Program-made: the position numbers and the translations under genes | Shown here: piece by piece, positions 1 through 6,565 of the stretch | How positions within the stretch are numbered: the first letter of the stretch is position 1 | Layout of the letters: every line of letters begins with the position of its first letter | The notes under the pieces: generated by a model | What the model was told of the DNA's origin: nothing | The model's database searches: none | The model's input: the letters and a program-made list of their open reading frames with translations, nothing else | Origin: Chitinophagales bacterium | GTDB taxonomy: Bacteria; Bacteroidota; Bacteroidia; Chitinophagales; Saprospiraceae | Assembly (NCBI GenBank): GCA_017303875.1 | Contig: JAFLBP010000050.1 | Location: 1-32,906, forward strand | Direction of reading: 5' to 3' | DNA length: 32,906 nt

Positions 1-81
1 GTGTTAACCGAAAACGCAATAAATGCGCCCTATCAGATCAATATCGTGAGAAAACTCTCGGAATTTGATGCGTTTGCCCTG

Positions 82-91
82 CCCCCCCCCC
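82..91. repeat. C10 homopolymer next to the dprA stop
   Basis: Ten consecutive C residues lie immediately 3' of the dprA stop codon (TGA on the minus strand, 92-94). The 1-91 flank otherwise shows nothing I can name. A short plus-strand frame is open from base 1 to about 141, but it overlaps dprA and has no start in the window. Confidence 0.8.
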
Positions 92-1195
92 TCACACCAC
101 CACATACCGTTTTCCCGGCAGCGTGCGCACCAATCCCTTGAACTCCAGGTGCAGGATGAGCGAGGCTAAGGCGCCCGGGGCTATGCCGGCGGCCAGACTG
201 AGGGCGTCTACCGGAATTTCTGCCTGCTGGCGGATGATGTCGTACACGGTTTTTTCTTCGGCATTCAGCTCCGGAAAGAGTTGGGTCTGGATGGCGCGGG
301 GCTGATTTTCCTGGTTCCAGCCCATCATTTCCGCCAGATCGGCTGCCGATTCAATGAGGCGGGCGCGATTGCCTTTGATGAGCAGGTTGCAGCCGGCGCT
401 GCGGCTGTCGTGCACGCGCCCGGGAAAGGCAAACACCTCGCGTTCGTATTGGTGGGCGAGCTGGGCCGAAATCATGGAGCCGCCGCTGTCGGCGGTTTCC
501 ACCACGAGCAGGGCATCCGATAGGCCGGCGATGATGCGGTTGCGCATGGGGAAATTTTCGCGGTCGGGTTTGGTGTGGTGCAGGAATTCGCTCAGCAGGC
601 CGCCGTTGTCGCACATGCGCAGGGCCGTGCTTTTGTGGTCGTGGGGATAAATAGCGCCCAGACCATGCCCCAGCGTGCCGATATTGGGTATGCCCAGGGC
701 GGTGGCTTTGCGGTGGGCTGTGATGTCGATGCCGTAGGCTAATCCGCTGATGATAACGGGCTGATAAACAGCAATTTGTTCGATAAATTCCTCACAAAGG
801 GCGCGGCCGTAATCCGTCGGGGTGCGGGTACCCACAATGGCCACCATGCGCAGGGGCGCGAGCAGGGCCGGGTCGGAGCCTTTAAAAAAGAGCAGCACCG
901 GACTGTCGGCGCATTGGCGCAATCGGGCGGGGTAGTGGGTGTCGGTGAAAAAAATGGGGTGAATGTCGTGCTCGTCGAGGAAGCGCATTTCCCGATCGGC
1001 GATCTGAAAAATGCCGGGATCTTGCAGGGATTTGACCACCACGGGGCCGATGCCGGGAATTTTGAGGAGGCTGCGCGCCGAACTTTCAAAAACAGCGAGG
1101 GCGCTGCCGCAGTGTGCGACGAGTGTTTTTGCGGTAACAGGCCCGATTTGGGACGCCGCAACGAGGGCAATCTGATGTTGCAGGGAATCTTTCAT
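92..1195 (-). CDS. dprA: DNA-processing protein DprA (Smf)
   Basis: DprA is a cytoplasmic single-strand DNA-binding protein that loads RecA on incoming DNA during natural transformation. The 367-aa product has the usual length and three-part layout. A helix-hairpin-helix-like N-terminus spans about residues 18-57 and includes the motif KIPGIG. The Rossmann-type DprA domain spans about 115-290, with VGTRTPTDYG (121-130), SGLAYGIDITAH (150-161), YPHDH (183-187), a TKPDRENFPMRNRIIAGLS stretch (208-226) and a DSGGS segment (236-240). A winged-helix-like C-terminus spans about 308-367. The ATG at 1195 gives a full N-terminus. The gene stands alone and is divergent from the SH3 protein gene at 1330. 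Family assignment is secure. A competence role is inference, since many Bacteroidota keep dprA without known competence. Confidence 0.95.
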   Translation of the reverse strand: MKDSLQHQIALVAASQIGPVTAKTLVAHCGSALAVFESSARSLLKIPGIGPVVVKSLQDPGIFQIADREMRFLDEHDIHPIFFTDTHYPARLRQCADSPVLLFFKGSDPALLAPLRMVAIVGTRTPTDYGRALCEEFIEQIAVYQPVIISGLAYGIDITAHRKATALGIPNIGTLGHGLGAIYPHDHKSTALRMCDNGGLLSEFLHHTKPDRENFPMRNRIIAGLSDALLVVETADSGGSMISAQLAHQYEREVFAFPGRVHDSRSAGCNLLIKGNRARLIESAADLAEMMGWNQENQPRAIQTQLFPELNAEEKTVYDIIRQQAEIPVDALSLAAGIAPGALASLILHLEFKGLVRTLPGKRYVVV

Positions 1196-1329
1196 GTGTT
1201 AGAATAGCCTTTAGCGCTTAAAAAAGCGTACTTTAGCGGTATGTTTCGGATAGCGTGCAATGCACCGGAAAACTTCCTGTACATTAGCGCACAAAAATAA
1301 GGAGTTTCTCCCAAACCTGCTACTGCTGC

Positions 1330-1926
1330 ATGAAAATACCCAAATTCGAGAGCCTCATCATTTTTATTTTTCTGGCTTGCGTGGCCCTCTGGGGCATGTC
1401 GAAATGCTCCGACCGCAAATCGGGCGACCTCAGCAAACGCCTCAAACCCGAAGACACGGAAGAGGAAGTAGAGGAGCGCCCCGCCGCCCGCCGCGACACG
1501 ACCCGCCGCAGCGCCACAACCCCTGATCCTGCGCCGCTCCCCACACCCGCACCACCGGCCGCTACGCCCCTTGCTCCAAAACCCGGCAACAACAACAGCA
1601 GTAGCCCCAGTGCGCCCAAACCCGCTGCCAACACTCCCAAACCCGCCGCCGAAACTCCGACGGCCTCCAAACTCTACGTCACCATAGACGGCCTCAAGCT
1701 GCGCAAGCAGCCGGGCCTGAAAAGCGATGTCATCACCGAACTCTCGCTCTACGAACAAGTTACCTTCCTCAATCAAAAAAGCACGGAACCCGTAGAAATC
1801 AGTATCGGCTATGAAAAAGTGACCGATTACTGGGTGAAAGTGCGCACGCAATCGGGCAAAGAAGGCTGGGCCTTCGGCGCCGGACTGCATTATTACAAGA
1901 TGAAACGGAAGGGCACCATAGAATAA
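1330..1926 (+). CDS. Membrane-anchored SH3-domain protein with Pro-rich linker
   Basis: The 198-aa protein has one hydrophobic segment near the N-terminus (about residues 8-24). A charged stretch rich in Glu and Arg follows (about 38-60), then a linker of about 55 residues rich in Pro, Ala, Thr and Asn. The C-terminal domain (about 115-190) resembles a bacterial SH3 domain: it has a GLKLRKQPGLKSDVI segment and a later tryptophan in a KEGWAFG segment, as in SH3b folds that bind peptidoglycan or peptides. The layout suggests an inner-membrane anchor with an SH3 domain held out in the periplasm. The Cys in MSKC does not make a good lipobox, so an anchor is preferred over a lipoprotein. The gene ends 8 nt before the DinB-like gene, suggesting co-transcription. 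The function is unknown. Confidence 0.75.
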   Translation: MKIPKFESLIIFIFLACVALWGMSKCSDRKSGDLSKRLKPEDTEEEVEERPAARRDTTRRSATTPDPAPLPTPAPPAATPLAPKPGNNNSSSPSAPKPAANTPKPAAETPTASKLYVTIDGLKLRKQPGLKSDVITELSLYEQVTFLNQKSTEPVEISIGYEKVTDYWVKVRTQSGKEGWAFGAGLHYYKMKRKGTIE

Positions 1927-1934
1927 TTCCTGCC

Positions 1935-2462
1935 ATGCACGAACTCTACCTCGCCAGCGTCGTCCGACAATTAGAAGCCTACAAACAAACCGCCGAAAAA
2001 GCCATCGCCCAGGTTTCCGACGAACAACTTTTCTGGCAATACAATGCCGAAAGCAACAGCATCGCCACCATCATCAAGCACCTTTGGGGCAATATGTGCA
2101 GCCGCTGGACGGATTTCCTGACCACCGACGGCGAAAAGCCCTGGCGCGAGCGCGATGCCGAATTTGAAAATGAAGTGCTCAGCCGTGAGGCTTTACTGCA
2201 AAAATGGGAGGAGGGCTGGCAGGTCTGCTTCAAGGCCCTGCGTGCCCTGCAAGCGGGCGACCTGGAAAAAACGATACATATCCGCAACCAGCCCCAGTCG
2301 GCGCTGGACGCCATCAACCGCCAGTTGGCGCATTATCCTTACCATATCGGGCAGATTGTGTTTATCGCAAAATTGTGCGCCACGCAGTGGACTTCCCTCT
2401 CCATCCCGCGCGGCGGCTCCGATCAGTTCAATGCCGAAAAGTTCGGCGGCGGCAAGCCGTAA
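1935..2462 (+). CDS. DinB-superfamily (DUF1572-like) protein
   Basis: The 175-aa protein is a predicted four-helix-bundle member of the DinB/YfiT metal-binding superfamily, closest in appearance to DUF1572. Three histidines fit the usual metal triad: H49 in IIKHLWGN, and H133 and H137 in LAHYPYHIGQ. The C-terminal segment SIPRGGSDQFN is also typical of this group. It is cytoplasmic, with no signal peptide. Some superfamily members are thiol-dependent transferases, but the reaction of this one cannot be told from sequence. It starts 8 nt after the SH3-protein gene and converges on rnhB, whose stop lies 4 nt beyond its own. Confidence 0.85.
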   Translation: MHELYLASVVRQLEAYKQTAEKAIAQVSDEQLFWQYNAESNSIATIIKHLWGNMCSRWTDFLTTDGEKPWRERDAEFENEVLSREALLQKWEEGWQVCFKALRALQAGDLEKTIHIRNQPQSALDAINRQLAHYPYHIGQIVFIAKLCATQWTSLSIPRGGSDQFNAEKFGGGKP

Positions 2463-2466
2463 TTCT

Positions 2467-3066
2467 TCACCACATCCGCAACTGCTCTCCCTCGGGCAGC
2501 AGGCGGAAGCTGCGGCGGTGGTGGATGCAGGGGCCGTGCTGTCGGATGGCTTCGCGGTGCGCTTCGGTCGGGTAGCCCTTGTTTTGTTGCCAGTCGTATT
2601 GCGGGAATTGCGTATGCAGCGCCAGCATGTAGGCGTCGCGGTGGGTTTTGGCCAGCACCGAAGCAGCGGCGATGGCGGCGTATTTGCCGTCGCCTTTCAC
2701 CATGCATTGATGCGGAATCTTTTGAAAGGGAATAAAACGGTTACCGTCTACCAGAATCAGTCCGGGCGGATGGTTTAAATCGAGCAAAGCCCGGTGCATG
2801 CCCAGCATGGATGCTTTCAGGATGTTGATTTTGTCAATTTCATCTACCGAAACGGCCTGTACCGACCAGGCCAGCGCTTCCCGTTCAATCACTTCGCGCA
2901 GGCGCTCGCGCGCCGCCAAGCTCATTTGCTTCGAATCATTCAAATCTTCGTGGTAAAAATCAGGAGGCAGAATGACCGCTGCCGCAAATACCGGCCCGGC
3001 CAGACAACCGCGTCCGGCTTCATCGCAACCCGCTTCGGGCAATTCGGTCTGGTAAAAAGGAAGCAT
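2467..3066 (-). CDS. rnhB: Ribonuclease HII
   Basis: This is a cytoplasmic endonuclease that cuts RNA in RNA-DNA hybrids and removes misincorporated ribonucleotides from DNA. The 199-aa product is of normal length. The acidic active-site residues are in place: D15 and E16 in GCDEAGRG, D107 in LVDGN, and D144 in THRDAYM. The conserved segments LAGPVFAAAVILP, LNDSKQMS and ASVLAKTHRD are also present. The ATG at 3066 begins just before the family core. The gene converges with the DinB-like gene and is divergent from pafA. Its upstream region is crowded with heptamer repeats, so its promoter must lie within or next to them. Confidence 0.95.
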   Translation of the reverse strand: MLPFYQTELPEAGCDEAGRGCLAGPVFAAAVILPPDFYHEDLNDSKQMSLAARERLREVIEREALAWSVQAVSVDEIDKINILKASMLGMHRALLDLNHPPGLILVDGNRFIPFQKIPHQCMVKGDGKYAAIAAASVLAKTHRDAYMLALHTQFPQYDWQQNKGYPTEAHREAIRQHGPCIHHRRSFRLLPEGEQLRMW

Positions 3067-3076
3067 TTTTTCCTAA

Positions 3077-3106
3077 TGATGAATGATAAATGATGAATGA
3101 TGAATG
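3077..3106. repeat. Heptamer tract TGATRAA x4
   Basis: Four consecutive 7-nt units (TGATGAA, TGATAAA, TGATGAA, TGATGAA) plus TG lie about 10 nt upstream of the rnhB start codon. The 7-nt period matches the other repeat sites in the window although the unit sequence differs. Confidence 0.85.
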
Positions 3107-3157
3107 TTTTTTGAGTGTTTTTGTGTTTGGGTGTTTTCGGGCGTTGCGTTACCACCT

Positions 3158-3356
3158 GAAATTTCCGGTAAAAGTAAGTAGAGTAACCAAGACTGATAAC
3201 TGCTGACTGATAACTGATAACTGAACGAAATTTCCGGTAAAAGTAAGTAGAGCAACCAAGACTGATAACTGATAACTGCTGACTGATAACTGCTGACTGA
3301 TAACTGCTGACTGATAACTGATAACTGAACGAAATTTCCGGTAAAAGTAAGTAGAG
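3158..3356. repeat. Variable tandem array: 26-nt anchor plus TGATAAC-type heptamers
   Basis: An identical 26-nt anchor starting GAAATTTCCGG and ending GTAGAG occurs at 3158-3183, 3227-3252 and 3331-3356. Between the anchors are runs of TGATAAC/TGCTGAC heptamers, 43 nt in the first gap and 78 nt in the second. The difference is exactly 35 nt, or five heptamers, so the gaps look like expansions and contractions of one 7-nt unit. The same CTGATAACTG core reappears at 28182-28300. Confidence 0.9.
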
Positions 3357-3434
3357 CGGCCAAAACAGGCGTCCGAAATTTTAGATCGTGGCCATTCATT
3401 ATGTTTGCTTAACCTAAGCTTGGGAATAGATATG

Positions 3435-3442
3435 TAACTTTG
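3435..3442 (+). promoter_or_regulatory. Bacteroidota -7 promoter element TAACTTTG (pafA)
   Basis: TAACTTTG matches the TAnnTTTG consensus and sits 28 nt upstream of the pafA ATG, which would give a leader of about 20 nt. No -33 element at ideal spacing is obvious. TTTG at 3404-3407 is somewhat too far away. Confidence 0.55.
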
Positions 3443-3470
3443 TGGCAACTTTTCAGTTTCATCCATTACT

Positions 3471-5141
3471 ATGCGTTTTTTTCTTCGGCTTTTTGCTGCC
3501 TTTTTGTTCGCTTATTTGCCGCAAACGGCATTTTTACAAACTACCCCGCCACCTGCAAAACCCAAACTCATCGTAGGCATTGTGGTGGATCAGATGCGCT
3601 ACGATTTTCTCTACCGCTACTACGACCAATACGGCACGCAGGGCTTCAAACGCCTGATGCGCGAGGGTTTTTCCTGCGAAAACACGCATTATAACTACAT
3701 ACCAACCTACACGGCGCCCGGCCACACAGCCATCTATACCGGCGCAACGCCCGCGCTGAGCGGCATCGTCGGCAACGAATGGTGGGATCCGGAATGGAAT
3801 GCCTACCGCTATGTCACGACCGATACTACGGTGAAAACCGTCGGCGCACCCGGCAAAAAAGTGGGCCGCCACTCGCCCCGCGTACTGCTCAGCACGACCA
3901 TCACCGACGAGCTGCGCCTCTCCAATAATTTCGCCTCCAAAGTCGCGGGCGTATGCCTGAAAGACCGCGCCAGCATCCTGCCCGCCGGTCATATCCCGAA
4001 CGCGGCCTACTGGTTCGACGACGAAACGGGCAACTGGATCACTTCCACGTATTATCCCGACTCGCTGGGGCTGCCGCAATGGGTGCAAAGCTTCAATGCC
4101 AAACGCCTGCCCGAACAATACCTCGCCAAACCCTGGGAACTGGATCCAACCTGCAAGTACACGTCCAGTTTTGCCGGTTGGGAAAAATTCAACGACGGCC
4201 AATACGGTAAATTTCCGGGTGAATTGCCTTACAACCTGCCCGAAATGCGCAAACAACAGGGTAATGGCTTCGGACTGCTGCGCTTCACGCCGGCCGGCAG
4301 CGCCCTGACGGTAGATTTCGCCATCGCCACCCTCGAAGGCATGCAAATGGGCAAAGGCGAAGCGCCGGATTTCCTGTGCCTGAGCTTTTCCAGTCCCGAC
4401 TACTGCGCCCACCAGTTCGGCATCCACGGCCGCGAAACAGAAGATGTTTACCTCCAACTCGACCGCCAGATCGCGCGTTTGCTCAATTATTTGGATCAGC
4501 AATACGGCAAAAACAATGTGCTGGTATTCCTGACGGCCGACCACGGCGGCGGCGAAACCCCGGCCCACCTGAATACGATTCATATTCCCGCCGGCGTCTT
4601 TGATGAGAGCCTGCTGGAAGAGCGCCTCGAAAAAGCCATTGCTGCCGAATTGGGTGTGAATGCCAATTTCATCAGCTGGGTCGGTAACCAGCAAGTGTAC
4701 CTGAACTGGCAGGCCATCGGCGACCTCGACGCCGACCCCGATGCCATTGCCAGTATCATCGGCGACTACCTGCGCGCGCAGCCGGGCGTGTATGAGGTGT
4801 ACACCCGCGGCGAACTGACGTCGCTGCCCACTGATTACCCCCTGGCGGCCATCACCCGCGCCGGTATCCACCCGCGCCGCTCCGGCGATATTATTTTTCA
4901 GCTGGATCCGGCCTGGCACCCCGACGATCGGGCCTTCAAAAAAGGCGGCGCAACCCACGGCTCGCCGTATGCCTACGACACCCATGTGCCCCTGCTCTGG
5001 TATGGCTGGAAAGTGCCGCAGGGCGAGAGCGTCAGTCCGGTAAACATCACCGACATTGCGCCTACGCTGGCGGCGTTGCTGCGCATCATGGAGCCGAATG
5101 GCAACACGGGTAAGGTGATTGAGGCTTTGTGGAAGCGTTGA
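3471..5141 (+). CDS. pafA: PafA-type alkaline phosphatase, exported
   Basis: This is a periplasmic or secreted metal-dependent phosphomonoesterase of the alkaline phosphatase superfamily, 556 aa including an N-terminal signal peptide (about residues 1-23). Visible residues match the well-studied PafA enzyme with an offset of two: metal ligand D40 in VVDQMRYD, nucleophile T81 in TYTAPGH, N102 in IVGNEWW, and the pair K164 and R166 in CLKDRASILPAGH. The K/R pair is what separates PafA monoesterases from related diesterases. Later metal-binding segments are SPDYCAHQFG, TADHGGGE and the histidine in GGATHGSP. The family is a main phosphate-scavenging enzyme in Bacteroidota. The gene has its own promoter element and is followed by a 109-bp palindrome. 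No pho-box-like site was recognised. Confidence 0.9.
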   Translation: MRFFLRLFAAFLFAYLPQTAFLQTTPPPAKPKLIVGIVVDQMRYDFLYRYYDQYGTQGFKRLMREGFSCENTHYNYIPTYTAPGHTAIYTGATPALSGIVGNEWWDPEWNAYRYVTTDTTVKTVGAPGKKVGRHSPRVLLSTTITDELRLSNNFASKVAGVCLKDRASILPAGHIPNAAYWFDDETGNWITSTYYPDSLGLPQWVQSFNAKRLPEQYLAKPWELDPTCKYTSSFAGWEKFNDGQYGKFPGELPYNLPEMRKQQGNGFGLLRFTPAGSALTVDFAIATLEGMQMGKGEAPDFLCLSFSSPDYCAHQFGIHGRETEDVYLQLDRQIARLLNYLDQQYGKNNVLVFLTADHGGGETPAHLNTIHIPAGVFDESLLEERLEKAIAAELGVNANFISWVGNQQVYLNWQAIGDLDADPDAIASIIGDYLRAQPGVYEVYTRGELTSLPTDYPLAAITRAGIHPRRSGDIIFQLDPAWHPDDRAFKKGGATHGSPYAYDTHVPLLWYGWKVPQGESVSPVNITDIAPTLAALLRIMEPNGNTGKVIEALWKR

Positions 5142-5144
5142 GGC

Positions 5145-5253
5145 GGATTTGTGTTGAAGCATCAGGCGTTTATGTTACGTTTACGTTTACTAAACTTTGA
5201 AAGTTTAGTAAACGTAAACGTAACATAAACGCCTGATGCTTCAACACAAATCC
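5145..5253. repeat. Perfect 109-bp palindrome (54-nt arms, 1-nt centre)
   Basis: Bases 5145-5198 are the exact reverse complement of 5200-5253, with a single G at 5199 between them. The inner part of each arm contains iterations of the hexamer ACGTTT. It begins 3 nt after the pafA stop codon and ends about 70 nt before the ATPase start. Transcribed RNA would form a very long hairpin. A role as transcript end or processing site is inference. No T-run follows directly. Confidence 0.95.
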
Positions 5254-5283
5254 ACTGGAAATGAATACCAGGCATTATAGATT

Positions 5284-5324
5284 TTTTTAGTAATTTTGCA
5301 ATTGAATTGAAAATTTACTAAAAA
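5284..5324 (+). promoter_or_regulatory. -7 element TAATTTTG inside an inverted repeat at the ATPase start
   Basis: TAATTTTG (5291-5298) fits the TAnnTTTG consensus. It is flanked by an inverted repeat, TTTTTAGTAA (5284-5293) against TTTACTAAAAA (5314-5324), whose right half runs into the ATG at 5324. Transcription would begin about 5305, giving a leader of under 20 nt. The arrangement could be an operator or a start-codon hairpin. This is inferred from position only. Confidence 0.5.
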
Positions 5325-6484
5325 TGTTACTTGCCCGCGACATTTCAGCAACCTTGGAATCGCTGCGTCAATATTATCCGATTGTTTATCTCGGAGGGCC
5401 GCGACAAGCCGGAAAAACGACGCTTTTGCGGCATTTTTACCCGAATTTGCCTTATGCCAACCTGGAAGATCCGGAACTGCGCTTATTAGCCGAACAAGAC
5501 CCGCGTCGTTTTTTAGGGCGTTTTCCCGCCGGCGCCATCCTGGATGAAGCCCAACGGGTACCCACGCTGTTTTCTTATTTGCAGGTATTGGTGGATGAAG
5601 ACCGCAGCCGGCAGTTTTTGCTGTCGGGTTCGCAGAATTTTTTATTAATGGAACGCATTACGCAGTCGCTGGCCGGGCGCGTTGGTATATTAAACTTGTT
5701 GCCGTTTAGTTATGCAGAGCTGCAAGCCACGGCATTCAAGCCGGCCACGCTGAATAACTTTGTGTGGCGGGGTGGTTATCCGGCATTGTATGACCGGGAG
5801 ACGCCGCAGGCTGTTTTTTTCGGCAACTACCTGCAAACCTATCTGGAGCGCGATGTACGGTTGTTAAAAAACATTGGCGATCTCGGCCTTTTTTCCCGCT
5901 TTGTCCGCCTGTGTGCCGGCCGGGTAGGGCAACCGCTAAATATGACTACCCTGGCTGCCGACCTGGGCATTTCGGTGAATACGGTTAAAAGCTGGTTCTC
6001 TATTCTGGAGGCGTCGTACATGATTTTTTATGTACAGCCATTTTACGAGAATTTCAACAAACGCATCATCAAGTCGCCCAAATATTACTTTTATGACTCC
6101 GGCCTATTGTGTTATTTGCTGGGCATCAGCGATGTAGCACAGCTGGATTTGCATCATTATTATGGCAATATTGTAGAAAATGCGCTGATTGCTGATTTGT
6201 ACAAAAAAAGAACAAATGCCGGTCTGCGCCCTGTCTTTTGGTTTTGGCAGGATCAGCAAGGTAATGAGGTAGATCTGCTGATTGAAGAAAGCGGCCGTCT
6301 GATGGCTATTGAAATAAAAAGCAGCCAGACCTTTAATACGCGCCTGCTTACGGGCCTTAAACGCTGGGAGCAGGTAAAAGGGGCCTTGCCCTCGGAAAGT
6401 TATTTAGTTTATGCCGGTACACAGGAGATGGCGCTGGAAAACTGCCGTCTGTTGCCCTGGGAGGCCGCATTGCAGGGCCTCTGA
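5324..6484 (+). CDS. AAA ATPase with DUF4143 domain
   Basis: The 386-aa protein belongs to the widespread AAA_14/DUF4143 group. The N-terminal ATPase domain has Walker A GGPRQAGKTT (24-33, lysine 31), Walker B AILDEAQRVP (71-80, D74 and E75) and a sensor-like LLSGSQNFLL segment. The C-terminal part (about 170-386) carries EVDLLIEE followed by AIEIKSSQ, which looks like the D...ExK core of a PD-(D/E)xK fold. The substrate and cellular role of this family are not established. Such genes occur in scattered multiple copies, suggesting gene mobility. Here the gene is isolated between the palindrome and a convergent receptor gene, has its own promoter element, and reads as lower in GC than its neighbours. 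Family call is firm, function unknown. Confidence 0.9.
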   Translation: MLLARDISATLESLRQYYPIVYLGGPRQAGKTTLLRHFYPNLPYANLEDPELRLLAEQDPRRFLGRFPAGAILDEAQRVPTLFSYLQVLVDEDRSRQFLLSGSQNFLLMERITQSLAGRVGILNLLPFSYAELQATAFKPATLNNFVWRGGYPALYDRETPQAVFFGNYLQTYLERDVRLLKNIGDLGLFSRFVRLCAGRVGQPLNMTTLAADLGISVNTVKSWFSILEASYMIFYVQPFYENFNKRIIKSPKYYFYDSGLLCYLLGISDVAQLDLHHYYGNIVENALIADLYKKRTNAGLRPVFWFWQDQQGNEVDLLIEESGRLMAIEIKSSQTFNTRLLTGLKRWEQVKGALPSESYLVYAGTQEMALENCRLLPWEAALQGL

Positions 6485-6506
6485 TCACAGCCGAACCTCA
6501 TATCCG

Positions 6507-6530
6507 AAACTGATCCCCTGGGTATAGTTT
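6507..6530. terminator. Possible hairpin between convergent ATPase and receptor genes
   Basis: AAACT (6507-6511) can pair with AGTTT (6526-6530), enclosing AT/AT and CCC/GGG pairs with small mismatches. It sits between two convergent genes, where a shared transcript end would be expected. The stem is imperfect and the T-run is short. GGAGC is repeated three times just downstream (about 6545-6560). Confidence 0.25.
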
Positions 6531-6565
6531 CAAACCCATCGCTACGGAGCGGAGCGGAGCAGGAA

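Larger units (their letters stand above)
3067..3470. other. 404-nt divergent intergenic region rich in short repeats
   Basis: This gap between rnhB and pafA holds a four-copy TGATRAA tract (3077-3106), a T/G-rich stretch with a loose 8-nt period (about 3105-3150), a three-unit variable tandem array (3158-3356) and a promoter element for pafA (3435-3442). I see no gene in it. Open frames through the array on the minus strand are simple repeats of a few amino acids. Confidence 0.8.

Noticed and set aside
1..141. Plus-strand frame entering from the left edge
   Set aside because: It is short, crosses the C10 tract and overlaps dprA by about 50 nt. There is too little sequence to support a gene.
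3158..3356. CRISPR array
   Set aside because: There are only three anchors. The spacers are themselves heptamer repeats rather than unique sequences, and no cas genes are present.
3073..3466. Minus-strand frames translating the TGATAAC array
   Set aside because: The translations are simple iterations such as SYQLSVISQQLSV produced by the tandem repeat. No start context or family was seen.
3534..5162. 542-aa minus-strand frame over pafA
   Set aside because: Antisense shadow in codon register with pafA. The translation is not protein-like.
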